This document shows, one piece after another, positions 33,718-42,176 of a DNA stretch of 54,343 nt. The position numbers were made by a program, and so were the translations under genes. This DNA is from Gammaproteobacteria bacterium (GTDB lineage Bacteria > Pseudomonadota > Gammaproteobacteria > Ga0077536). The number at the start of each line of letters is the position of its first letter. Within the stretch, counting starts at the first letter, position 1. Where the stretch lies: positions 1 through 54,343 of the forward strand of contig SHZJ01000022.1 in NCBI GenBank assembly GCA_009692365.1. Reading direction: 5' to 3'. The notes beneath the pieces are model-generated. The model was not told the origin of the DNA, made no database searches, and saw only the letters and a program-made list of their open reading frames with translations.

Positions 33718-34605
33718 GTGGCGAATTCGATACACGTAGATTTATTGGGGACCGAAACCCACTTTATCGATACCGGGAAATATCGGACCCGGTGTATTTC
33801 GGCCCCGGGTGCGGGCGAACACCTTTTCATGCTGCACGGCGGCGGCGGGCACGCCGAAACCTATTCGCGCAATCTCCTCACGCTGGGGCAGGTCTGCCAA
33901 CCGCACGCCATCGATTTTATCTGGCACGGCATGTCCTCGCGCCCGCCTTATTCCGACCACGGACCGACGACCCGCACGCACTGGTTAAGTCAATTCACCG
34001 ACCAGCTATTGAATCTGATGGACCATTTGGGCATCGAAAAAGCGGCCGTAGAGGGCGAATCGTTGGGTGGCTGGATCGCCTTCGACATGGCGATTAATCA
34101 TCCGGACCGCACCTCCAGAGTCATCCTCAACACGGCCTGGGGCATGACGCTCGACCCCAGCAAAGTCCATGAAGGGGCTAGCGATCTAAAGGCCTTGCTC
34201 GACACCTCGATGAACGCGCTGCTCAATCCCACCCGCGAATTATTGCGCAAGCGCCTCGATTGGCTGATGCCGCTGGGCGGGGTGACCGAGGAACTAGTGG
34301 ATTTGCGGCTGGCGCTGTGGTCGATTCCTGAAACCCGTCGCGCGCTGGTGGAATATTACGAGCGCCTGTTCGCCCCGAACATCACGCAGTTTTATTTCAC
34401 CGAGGCGCAAATCGCCACCATCCGCACGCCCGCCTTGGTGTTATGGACCGACCGCAACCCCATCCACGGCACCGACGCCGCCCACCGGCTGATCGAACTC
34501 ATGCCACACGCCCAACTGCACATCATGGCCGGTTGCGCCCACTGGCCGCAGTGGGAGCGTCCGGTGGAACACGATACCGCGGTGGGGAATTTCATGCGGT
34601 CTTGA
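33718..34605 (+). CDS. Alpha/beta hydrolase, meta-cleavage product hydrolase-like
   Basis: A 295-residue alpha/beta hydrolase. The oxyanion segment is LHGGGGHAETY; the nucleophile elbow is GESLGG (Ser115); the acid is in LWTDRNPIHG; the catalytic His is in GCAHWPQWE. The fold and context match carbon-carbon bond hydrolases (BphD/CarC type) that cleave ring-opened dienoates made by extradiol dioxygenases. It starts with GTG behind GGAGGAAG. It is the first gene of the Rieske/extradiol operon. Confidence 0.87.
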   Translation: MANSIHVDLLGTETHFIDTGKYRTRCISAPGAGEHLFMLHGGGGHAETYSRNLLTLGQVCQPHAIDFIWHGMSSRPPYSDHGPTTRTHWLSQFTDQLLNLMDHLGIEKAAVEGESLGGWIAFDMAINHPDRTSRVILNTAWGMTLDPSKVHEGASDLKALLDTSMNALLNPTRELLRKRLDWLMPLGGVTEELVDLRLALWSIPETRRALVEYYERLFAPNITQFYFTEAQIATIRTPALVLWTDRNPIHGTDAAHRLIELMPHAQLHIMAGCAHWPQWERPVEHDTAVGNFMRS

Positions 34606-34637
34606 TCCGCTACACTGTTTTACCTCGGAGAAACCCT

Positions 34638-35981
34638 ATGAACACCAGCCCGCCCGTGCGCCGCCAACCGGGTAGCCCGCGCTTAAATACGGTGAGCGCA
34701 GAGCGCACCAACGACGCCTCGACGCAAAGCCAATACCAGCCTTACAAGGAGGCCGCGTGGGGGTTCATCAATCACTGGTATCCGGCCTTGTTCAGCGAGG
34801 AAATCCCCGAAGGGCACGTCGAGGGGATCCAGATCTGCGGGGTGCAAATCGTGCTGCGTCGGGTGCACGGCAAAGTGCTGGCGCTGAAAGACCAGTGCGT
34901 GCATCGGGGCGTGCGCCTGTCGGCGAAGCCCCTGTGCTTCAACGATAAAACGATCACCTGCTGGTACCACGGTTTCACCTACGATCTGGCCAGTGGCGCT
35001 CTGACAACGATTGTTGGCAATCCGGACGACCCACTCATCGGCACCACCGGGCTGACCACCTACCCGGTAGAGGAAATCGCCGGGATGGTGTTTGTGTTCG
35101 TGCGCGAAGACCAATACCCGGACGCCGACGTGCCGCCGCTGGCGCACGACCTGCCGGTGCGTTTCCCCACCAGCAGCGAGCGCTTTCCGCATCCGCTGTG
35201 GCCGGCGGCGCCCAGTCTGCTGGATCCCGCAGCGGTGGGTCTGGGGATCCACCGCACGGGCGAATCCAACTGGCGCATCGCCTGCGAGAATGGTTTCGAT
35301 AACGCGCATATTCTGGTCCATCAGGACAACACTATCGTGCAGGCCCTGAACTGGGTGCTGCCGCTAGGGATCCGGCCGGTCAGCGATGACTGCATTACGC
35401 TGATCGAGGACGAGGACGGGCCCAAAGGGCTGATGCAGTGGCTGTTTTCCGACCGCTGGGAAGCGATTTTGGAAAACAAAGAGCTGGATGTGAAAGTGGA
35501 AGGCCTCAACGGCCGGTTCTACCGTACCTCCTGCGTGCTGCCGGGGGTGCTGATGGTGGAAAACTGGCCCGAGGAACACATCGTCCAATATGAATGGTAT
35601 GTGCCGATCACCGACGACACCTACGAGTACTGGGAAGTGCTGGTGAAAGTCTGCCCGACCCCGGCGGCGCGGGAGAAGTTTAGCTATCGCTTCGAGCGCG
35701 TCTACAAGCCCCTGTGCCTGCACGGCTTCAACGATTGTGATCTGTATGCGCGCGAAGCGATGCAGGAGTTTTATGCCGATGGCACCGGCTGGGATAACGA
35801 ACAACTGGTCGCCACCGACGTCTCTGCCATTACCTGGCGCAAAGTGGCCTCGCGCTACAACCGCGGCATCGCCAAACCCGGCAAGGGTGTGGAAGGGGCG
35901 ACCAAAACCTCCAGCATTCGCCTGCGACGCGTCGCGCAGGGCCGCAAACCCGGTTATTTCGTCGAAAAAATTAAGGATTGA
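34638..35981 (+). CDS. Rieske non-haem iron oxygenase, CarAa-like terminal component
   Basis: A 447-residue terminal oxygenase. The Rieske [2Fe-2S] ligands are C87-x-H89 (QCVHRG) and C108-x-x-H111 (CWYHGF). The mononuclear iron site is ENGFDNAHILVH (bridging Asp221, His224, His228) with an Asp near 368 in DCDLYAREAM. From INHWYPALFSEEI to the C-terminus the block order and spacing follow CarAa, the oxygenase of carbazole 1,9a-dioxygenase, which attacks an angular position beside the ring nitrogen. Similar enzymes can also hydroxylate or demethylate, so the exact reaction is open. The ATG at 34638 excludes an unconserved extension. Confidence 0.93.
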   Translation: MNTSPPVRRQPGSPRLNTVSAERTNDASTQSQYQPYKEAAWGFINHWYPALFSEEIPEGHVEGIQICGVQIVLRRVHGKVLALKDQCVHRGVRLSAKPLCFNDKTITCWYHGFTYDLASGALTTIVGNPDDPLIGTTGLTTYPVEEIAGMVFVFVREDQYPDADVPPLAHDLPVRFPTSSERFPHPLWPAAPSLLDPAAVGLGIHRTGESNWRIACENGFDNAHILVHQDNTIVQALNWVLPLGIRPVSDDCITLIEDEDGPKGLMQWLFSDRWEAILENKELDVKVEGLNGRFYRTSCVLPGVLMVENWPEEHIVQYEWYVPITDDTYEYWEVLVKVCPTPAAREKFSYRFERVYKPLCLHGFNDCDLYAREAMQEFYADGTGWDNEQLVATDVSAITWRKVASRYNRGIAKPGKGVEGATKTSSIRLRRVAQGRKPGYFVEKIKD

Positions 35982-35990
35982 TGACCACCC

Positions 35991-37019
35991 ATGAGCCTCG
36001 CTAACGGCCATCGCGTGACCTTACGTTTTCGCGATGGCGTGGAGCAGGTCGTGCGGGTCGGCGCCGGCCAGACCATTCTGGAGGCGGGCCTTGCGCAGCA
36101 GGCGCCGCTGCTCTCGCAGTGCCGCAGCGGTAGCTGCGCCACCTGCAGCGCGCTCTTGCGCAGCGGCACGGCGGCGATGCGCGCTGGCCAGCCCTCGGTG
36201 CTGTTGCGGCACGAGGCCGACGCGGGCCAGCGCCTGTTGTGTCTCACCGAAGCGCAGGGCGAGTGCAGCTTTGATCTCGCCTACGACAGCCGCGCGGGGA
36301 GCCGGCGCACCCAGACCGCGCGCGCCTTCGTGGATGCGGTGGCGCACATCGCCCCCGACGCCGTGCGGCTAACGCTAGAGCTGGCCGAGGGCGATTGGTT
36401 GGATTTCCTGCCCGGTCAATTTGTGCAGCTAGCGGTGCCGGGTAGCGGGGAACAGCGGCGCTATTCCATCGCCAGCACGCGGGCGCAGCTGCCGCGCATC
36501 GAATTGCTCATTCGTCTGCTACCGGGCGGGGCGATGTCCGATTATCTGCGGCAGCGCGCGGCCCCGGACGACGTCATCACGCTGACCGGGCCTTATGGCG
36601 GTTTTTTCCTGCGCGAAGGCGTCCGCGCACCGCATATTCTGGTCGCCGGCGGCACCGGGCTGGCGCCGCTGCTGGCGATGCTCGATACGCTGCGCACGCA
36701 ACCCGGACGCCGCGCACCGCTGCTCTTGAGCTTTGGCTGCGCCAGTGAGGAAACGCTGTTTTATCGTGAGGAATTGGCGCTCCGGCGCCACTGGATGCCG
36801 CAGCTGGATCTGCGAGTGTCCATCGAGCGGGGCGTGGCGGCAGCAGATTTGCGCATCGGCAACCCGGTGGCGGCCATCGGCGCGGCCGATGTCCAAGACC
36901 CCGCCACCGTGGCCTATCTGTGCGGCCCGCCCGGTTTGATAGAAGCCGGCCACGACCACCTCGTCGCCTTGGGGGTGGCCGCGCAGCATATTTACGCCGA
37001 GCAATTCGTACCAAGCTAA
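35991..37019 (+). CDS. Oxygenase reductase: plant-type [2Fe-2S] ferredoxin + FAD/NAD(P) domains
   Basis: A 342-residue reductase. The N-terminal ferredoxin has CRSGSCATC and a fourth Cys in LLCLTE. A ferredoxin-NADP reductase module follows: RRYSIAST (FAD), GGTGLAPLLAM (NAD(P)) and YLCGPPGLIEA near the C-terminus. It passes electrons from NAD(P)H to the adjacent Rieske oxygenase, 9 bp upstream. No separate Rieske-type ferredoxin gene is in the operon, so this looks like a two-component system in which the reductase's own cluster feeds the oxygenase. Confidence 0.93.
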   Translation: MSLANGHRVTLRFRDGVEQVVRVGAGQTILEAGLAQQAPLLSQCRSGSCATCSALLRSGTAAMRAGQPSVLLRHEADAGQRLLCLTEAQGECSFDLAYDSRAGSRRTQTARAFVDAVAHIAPDAVRLTLELAEGDWLDFLPGQFVQLAVPGSGEQRRYSIASTRAQLPRIELLIRLLPGGAMSDYLRQRAAPDDVITLTGPYGGFFLREGVRAPHILVAGGTGLAPLLAMLDTLRTQPGRRAPLLLSFGCASEETLFYREELALRRHWMPQLDLRVSIERGVAAADLRIGNPVAAIGAADVQDPATVAYLCGPPGLIEAGHDHLVALGVAAQHIYAEQFVPS

Positions 37020-37037
37020 CCACCGGGAGTCACTTGC

Positions 37038-37913
37038 ATGGGAATCAGCAGTTTGGGCTACGTCGCCCTCAACGTCAGCGATCTGGCTGCGTGGCTGGAT
37101 TTAACGACCAGCGTATTTGGTCTGGAGGTGCGCCGCCGCGCGGACGGCCCGGCGGTGGATTTGCGCATGGATGCCTACCATCATCGCTTGAGTCTGTACC
37201 CGGCACCCACCGATTCGCTGGCCGTCGTGGGTTGGGAAGTCGCCTCGCTGGGCGAGCTCGAGGTGCTGCACGCAGCGCTCCAAGCCCACGGTATTGTCCT
37301 GACGCGCGGTTCCCCCGAGCGCTGCCACGAACGCCGCGTCAAGGCGCTGTACAGCTTTGTCGAGCCCCACATCGGCATCCCCACGGAAATCTATTACGGC
37401 CCGCTCATTTCCAATACACCTTTCACGCCTAGCCGCGGCATTAGTGGCTATAACACGGCCAACGGTCTGGGCATGGGTCACCTCGTGTTCTGGGTCCGGG
37501 ACCTGCAGGCGACCCTCGATTTCTATCTCAAGGTGCTGGGTTTCAGCATTTCGGACTACATCGCCTGGGACGACAACGATGCGATATTCCTGCACTGCAA
37601 TCCGCGCCATCATTCGCTCGCCATCATGGCCGAGCGCCCCGGGCGGCCGGCCGGCGTGCTCAATCACATCATGTTGGAAGCCCAATCACGCGACGATGTT
37701 GGCTACGGCTACGACATCGTGCGCGACAAGGGGATCCCGGTGATGATCGAACCGGGCAAGCACAGTAACGACCACATGCAGAGTTTTTATCTGCGTACGC
37801 CCTCGGGTTTCTGGATGGAGTACGGCTACGGCGCGTTGCTGGTGGGCCCAGATTGGGAAATCAAAAATTACGACCGGCCCATGTTGTGGGGACACCGCAT
37901 GGTTGGGCCGTGA
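37038..37913 (+). CDS. Type I extradiol ring-cleavage dioxygenase (BphC/VOC family)
   Basis: A 291-residue two-domain vicinal-oxygen-chelate dioxygenase. The Fe(II) ligands are His148 (GMGHLVFWV), His210 (LNHIMLEA) and Glu261 (FWMEYG), nearly identical in spacing to His146/His210/Glu260 of BphC. The signature KHSNDHMQSFYLRTPSGFWMEYG also holds the catalytic Tyr and His positions. It should open a catechol-type ring next to the diol, producing the substrate for the hydrolase at 33718. The N-terminal domain is the non-catalytic copy. It follows the reductase by 18 bp. Confidence 0.94.
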   Translation: MGISSLGYVALNVSDLAAWLDLTTSVFGLEVRRRADGPAVDLRMDAYHHRLSLYPAPTDSLAVVGWEVASLGELEVLHAALQAHGIVLTRGSPERCHERRVKALYSFVEPHIGIPTEIYYGPLISNTPFTPSRGISGYNTANGLGMGHLVFWVRDLQATLDFYLKVLGFSISDYIAWDDNDAIFLHCNPRHHSLAIMAERPGRPAGVLNHIMLEAQSRDDVGYGYDIVRDKGIPVMIEPGKHSNDHMQSFYLRTPSGFWMEYGYGALLVGPDWEIKNYDRPMLWGHRMVGP

Positions 37914-39241
37914 CCGCCCTGCATGCCCTGTCACTGGTGGAGGCTGCCGCGAGCATCGCGGCGGGCCACTGTCGCGCCGAAGAACTGGTGAGCGCCTGCC
38001 TGGCGCGCATTTCGGCGCGCGACCCGGCGGTGCACGGGTGGGCCTACCTTGACCCCGCACGGGCGCTGCGCGAGGCGCGGGCGCGCGATGCAAGCACCAG
38101 CGCGCGCGGGCCGCTGCATGGGGTGCCTTGCGGGGTGAAAGACATTATCGACGTCGCGGGCATGCCCACCACCCACGGTAGTGCCGCCTTCGCCCAGCAC
38201 TACCCCACCACGACGGCCGAGTGCGTAGAGCGCCTGCAGCGCGCGGGCGCCATTGTGCTGGGCAAAACCATCACCACTGAATTTGCGACCTATCACCCCG
38301 GTCCCACCCGCAACCCGCGCGACCCGCGGCATACGCCCGGGGGTTCTTCTAGTGGCTCTGCCGCCACCGTCGCCGACGCGCAAGTGCCGCTGGCGCTGGG
38401 CACCCAAACCGCAGGCTCGATTATTCGCCCCGCGAGTTTTTGCGGCGTGCTGGGTTTTAAGCCCAGTTTCGGTCGCTATCCGCTGCGCGGCGTGCTGCCC
38501 ACCGCGACGAGTCTGGATACTTTGGGCTTTTTTGCCCGCACGCTCGCCGACGTCGTCCTGGTCGACGCCGTGCTCGCCGCCACGCCGACCGCCACTCCGA
38601 CCGCCGCCCCCCACCCGGGGCCGCTCACGGTGGGACTTTGTCGCAGCCCCGCCTGGTCGCAGGCGAGCGCGGCGATGCGCGCGGCGTGGCAGGATTTTGG
38701 GGCCGGGCTGGCGGCGCGCGGCCTACGGGTCGTCGAGCGCGAACTGCCCGCCCTCTTCGCCGACTTGCTCGACGCCCAGCAGGTCTTGCATCGCCACGAA
38801 GCCTGGCGGGCGCTGGGCGAGATCCGCCGCCTGCACACGGCAGTCGTCAGCCAGGCTTTTGCCGACTTCATCGACAGCGGCGCACGTGAGACCCCTGCGA
38901 GGTATGCGGCCGCGCTGGCACTGCAAGCGCAGTGCCGCGCCGAACTGCGCGCCGTGTTTGCGGGGGTGACGGTACTGCTGACGCCCGCTGCACCCGACGT
39001 CGCCCCGGCTGGCTTGGCCGCGACCGGCGACCCGATCTTCAGCCGCCTGTGGACCGCGCTCGGCACTCCCTGCCTGGGTTTCCCGGGCGCGTGGAGCGCG
39101 CCGGGACTCCCCTTGGGGCTGCAGCTCATCGGACCCTTACACGGCGACCAAGATTTTCTCGCCGCGGCCCGCCACGTGCTCGCGCTCACCGCACCCACCC
39201 CCTTACCTGCGGAGGATAGACCCCATGGAACCCACGCTTAG
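37910..39241 (+). CDS. Amidase signature family hydrolase
   Basis: A 443-residue amidase of the Ser-Ser-Lys family. It shows GVPCGVKDIIDVAGMPTTHGS (catalytic Lys), PGGSSSGSAATVADAQVPLALGTQTAGSIIRPASFCGVLGFKP (cis-Ser and nucleophilic Ser), all intact. It hydrolyses a carboxamide, sometimes an ester. I start at the GTG at 37910, which overlaps the extradiol gene's stop (GTGA), in preference to an upstream frame inside that gene. In this operon it suggests that the aromatic substrate, or a cleavage product, contains an amide. Confidence 0.92.
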   Translation: MTALHALSLVEAAASIAAGHCRAEELVSACLARISARDPAVHGWAYLDPARALREARARDASTSARGPLHGVPCGVKDIIDVAGMPTTHGSAAFAQHYPTTTAECVERLQRAGAIVLGKTITTEFATYHPGPTRNPRDPRHTPGGSSSGSAATVADAQVPLALGTQTAGSIIRPASFCGVLGFKPSFGRYPLRGVLPTATSLDTLGFFARTLADVVLVDAVLAATPTATPTAAPHPGPLTVGLCRSPAWSQASAAMRAAWQDFGAGLAARGLRVVERELPALFADLLDAQQVLHRHEAWRALGEIRRLHTAVVSQAFADFIDSGARETPARYAAALALQAQCRAELRAVFAGVTVLLTPAAPDVAPAGLAATGDPIFSRLWTALGTPCLGFPGAWSAPGLPLGLQLIGPLHGDQDFLAAARHVLALTAPTPLPAEDRPHGTHA

Positions 39242-40550
39242 CGCCCCCTTCAGCGCCGCACAACAACGGGCCTATGCGGCCGCCTGCGCCTGCCTCGATG
39301 TCGAGCGCCTGAAACAATTGTTGTTCGCCATCACCGACATCCACAGCCCGACCGGTGCCACGCGGGACGTGTGCGAGTATTTGGTGGGGCACATGCGGAC
39401 GATCGGGCTGAAACCCACCTACGACGCGATGACCGACATCTCGGGCAACCTCTTGGGCGAGAAGCGCGGTTCGGGTGGCGGCGCCACCCTGTTGCTCTAC
39501 GCCCCTATCGACACCCATCTGGAGGGCGATGCCAGCGATTTCCCGTGGGCCGGTCCACACCAGTTCGTCGATATGCGCCCGCAGGCCACCCAAGTGGGCG
39601 ACTGGATTTATGGCCTGGGTTCGTCCAATCCCAAAGCCATGGCGGCGTCACTGCTAGAAGTCGCGCGCGCGTTGATCGAATCCGGCGCGGCGCTGCTGGG
39701 GGATTTGAATGTCGGTTTTGCGGACGGTGGCATGCCGGTCACGATCCCCGCCCGCGGCAATGCGGGGATGTCGCACGGCGTGCACCATTTGTTGAATCGC
39801 GGCATGGCACCGGATTTCGCCATCATCATGAAACCCTGGAATTGGGTGTATCACGAGGAGCCCGGCATGGGCTGGTTCAAGATTATGGTACAGGGCACTC
39901 TGGGCTATGCCGGCGTGCCGCGTGGGCTGCCCGCCTTCCGGAGCGCCGTGGTGCCGGCGGCCACGGTGATTTTGGAATTGGAGCAGTGGTTGCTCGAGTA
40001 CGCCGTGCGCAACACCTCGGGGGTTATCTGCCCGCACGGCTGGATTGCCGGCGTGCGCTCGGGCTGGCCGGAACGCCCCGCGTTTCCGTCGGCGTTGACC
40101 GAGATTTTTTTCGACGTGCGGATCAATCCGCGCACCACCCCGGCGAATGTCAAAGCCCAATTCGCGGGGTTTATGGCCGAACTCGCCGCCCGTCATCCCG
40201 ACTTCGAGCTGGATTGGGAAATGTACGGTTCGGTACCCGGCGGCACCACCGACCCCAGCAACTGGATAATCCAGTCAGCGCGCCGAGGTTGGGAACACAT
40301 CGAGGAACGCGCTTACCCCGAGCCCGACCTGCTGGGGGGGCAAACCGATGGGGCCGCGTTGCGGCGGATGGGCGTACCGACCGCGCGCATCGGCTGGCCG
40401 TGGCCGGCGGAGGGGTCGCCCGAACCCATCGGCGAGGGCTTGGGCGGGATGGGTGCGACCTATGTGCCCGATTTGATGCCCTGCCTGCACAAAATACTGT
40501 ATGCCGCCATCGACACCCTGATGCGCCCGCGCGGGGAGTTAGGCTTATAG
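39225..40550 (+). CDS. M20-fold (ArgE/DapE-like) protein with degenerate metal site
   Basis: A 441-residue protein with the layout of M20 peptidases/deacylases, including the inserted dimerisation domain (about 215-330) and a GGQTDGAALRRMGVPTARIG block typical of the family's C-terminal Asp/Gly motif. Most canonical metal ligands are changed. HxD becomes PID (94-96), keeping only the catalytic-position Asp96; the GxxDMKG Asp becomes Asn135 (GSSNPKA); the EE pair reads ADGG near 166; the GEPT Glu is replaced near 202. It may have lost hydrolysis, use another ion, or do new chemistry. It overlaps the amidase end by 17 bp and closes the operon. Confidence 0.82.
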   Translation: MEPTLSAPFSAAQQRAYAAACACLDVERLKQLLFAITDIHSPTGATRDVCEYLVGHMRTIGLKPTYDAMTDISGNLLGEKRGSGGGATLLLYAPIDTHLEGDASDFPWAGPHQFVDMRPQATQVGDWIYGLGSSNPKAMAASLLEVARALIESGAALLGDLNVGFADGGMPVTIPARGNAGMSHGVHHLLNRGMAPDFAIIMKPWNWVYHEEPGMGWFKIMVQGTLGYAGVPRGLPAFRSAVVPAATVILELEQWLLEYAVRNTSGVICPHGWIAGVRSGWPERPAFPSALTEIFFDVRINPRTTPANVKAQFAGFMAELAARHPDFELDWEMYGSVPGGTTDPSNWIIQSARRGWEHIEERAYPEPDLLGGQTDGAALRRMGVPTARIGWPWPAEGSPEPIGEGLGGMGATYVPDLMPCLHKILYAAIDTLMRPRGELGL

Positions 40551-40620
40551 ACTGCGGGCGCGCAGCGGCGGCTGGCCCGGCCGGCCGGCCCCACTGCCCG
40601 AGCTTGAGTCACCGTGGCGC

Positions 40621-41046
40621 TTACTCGGGCGCCGTGGGCTCGCTCATCTGCTTGGTCATGGCCAAGCAGTTTTTGTGGTCGTGACGGCGATAGACCACGC
40701 TGTCCATCATCCCGCGCACCAGATAAATCCCCAAACCACCCACCGGGCGCTCCTCCAGCGGGACGGTGAGGTCTGGGGGCTCTTTGGCGAGCGGGTCGAA
40801 CGCCGAGCCGTCGTCGATGATCGTGAGGGTCACCATCCCCGCGACGTAGTTTAGCGATACCTCAACGGTGATACCCGCCGCGCTTTGGGGCACCGAGTAC
40901 GACGCGACGTTGAGAAAAATTTCTTCGAGGGCGAGTTCAAACGCATACGCGTGCGCCGCCGGCAGTTCGTGGATGGCCCAAAATTCCTGCATAAAACAGG
41001 TCAATGACTCAATTTTGTCCGCTTCGGCGGCCACGATTTTCTGCAT
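40621..41046 (-). CDS. Anti-sigma-factor-type ATP-binding protein (HATPase_c, RsbW-like)
   Basis: A 141-residue GHKL-fold ATP-binding protein. It has the N-box FELALEEIFLNVASYS, the G1 box IIDDGSAFDP, and GGLGIYLVRGMMD (G2). Small proteins of this type phosphorylate anti-anti-sigma factors or sequester sigma factors. No STAS-domain or sigma-factor gene is adjacent, so its target is elsewhere. It is convergent with the M20-like gene and divergent from the MoxR gene. Confidence 0.88.
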   Translation of the reverse strand: MQKIVAAEADKIESLTCFMQEFWAIHELPAAHAYAFELALEEIFLNVASYSVPQSAAGITVEVSLNYVAGMVTLTIIDDGSAFDPLAKEPPDLTVPLEERPVGGLGIYLVRGMMDSVVYRRHDHKNCLAMTKQMSEPTAPE

Positions 41047-41269
41047 CTTTAAAGCTCAAGACTTAAGGATAAATCTCACCCGCGCCGAGCGTGCACGCGG
41101 TGCTCAATAGCGGCCCAGCGCAACCCACGCCCGGAACACTAACCCCTCGACGGTAGGCCGGGCTAGTGGGAGCGTGGGCCCGCTGCCAAAGCCGCGTTCC
41201 GCCGCCTCGCCGCTGGGCGCGCACGCTCGTAAACTAGCCCCTACCGTAGCGGCGCAACAAAGGAACCCC

Positions 41270-42172
41270 ATGGAACCTAGCTCTTCTCCCTTTAGCAGCA
41301 TCCCCGAGGTGCAAGCCCTGTTTGCCAGCGACCATTACATCGCCGACCGGCCACTCGCGCTCACCCTGAAACTCGCGGTCGACCTGCAAAAGCCGGTCCT
41401 GCTGGAGGGCGAAGCGGGGGTTGGAAAAACCGAAGTCGCCAAAGTGCTGGCCCGCGCGCTAGACACCCCGCTCATTCGCCTGCAGTGCTACGAAGGGCTC
41501 GATGCGAGCACCGCGCTCTACGAATGGAACTATGCCCGGCAAATTCTCCACATCCGGATGGCGGAGCAGAATCCCGCGGCTCGTGCCAACTTGGAACAGA
41601 CTATTTTTGACGACCGATTCTTGCTCAATCGCCCGGTGTTAGCGGCGATTCGGCATCCCGGCCCGCGCCCGGCCGTGCTCCTGATCGACGAAATTGACCG
41701 TGCGGATGAAGAATTCGAGGCTTTTCTGCTGGAGGTCCTTTCTGACTATCAGGTGAGCGTGCCGGAAATTGGGACCTTTAAAGCCACGCTCCCGCCCTAT
41801 GTCATTCTCACCTCCAACCGCACGCGGGAGCTCAACGACGCCCTGAAGCGGCGCTGTTTATATCTTTGGGTGGATTACCCCAGCGTGCAGAAGGAACGGG
41901 AGATCATCGCCCAGCGGGTCCCGGCGTTAGACCCGTCGCTGCGCGCGGCGATCGCCCGCACCATGCAGGCGCTGCGGGCAATCGATTTCTACAAACGCCC
42001 CGGTATCGCCGAGTCCCTGGACTGGAGTCGTGCGTTGTTGGGCCTGGGGGTGCAGACCCTGAGCGCCGAGGTGCTGCTGGAAACCGCCGGCGTGGTGCTG
42101 AAATATCACGACGACATTGAGCGGCTGCGCGCCCTGGACGTGGCGGCGCTCATTACCGGGCCGGGGGCTTAA
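41270..42172 (+). CDS. MoxR-family AAA+ ATPase
   Basis: A 300-residue AAA+ ATPase. Walker A is GEAGVGKTE, Walker B is VLLIDEIDRAD, and the sensor region is VILTSNRTRELNDALKRRCLYLW. MoxR ATPases act as chaperones that insert metals or assemble enzyme complexes, nearly always with a VWA-domain partner such as the next gene. The ATG at 41270 has AAGGAAC just upstream; the frame from 41174 lacks similarity. Closest by architecture to CoxD, but no CO-dehydrogenase genes are present. Confidence 0.92.
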   Translation: MEPSSSPFSSIPEVQALFASDHYIADRPLALTLKLAVDLQKPVLLEGEAGVGKTEVAKVLARALDTPLIRLQCYEGLDASTALYEWNYARQILHIRMAEQNPAARANLEQTIFDDRFLLNRPVLAAIRHPGPRPAVLLIDEIDRADEEFEAFLLEVLSDYQVSVPEIGTFKATLPPYVILTSNRTRELNDALKRRCLYLWVDYPSVQKEREIIAQRVPALDPSLRAAIARTMQALRAIDFYKRPGIAESLDWSRALLGLGVQTLSAEVLLETAGVVLKYHDDIERLRALDVAALITGPGA

Positions 42173-42176
42173 GGCC

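Noticed and set aside
33718..40550. Carbazole degradation operon
   Set aside because: The CarAa resemblance is real, but the ring-cleaving enzyme is a VOC type rather than the CarB type, there is no car-type ferredoxin gene, and amidase and M20 genes are not part of the known pathway.
39371..40684. A 437-residue frame overlapping the M20-like gene in another frame
   Set aside because: Composition is Arg/Gly/His-rich with no family motif, and it runs past the M20 stop; it is a shadow of the real gene.
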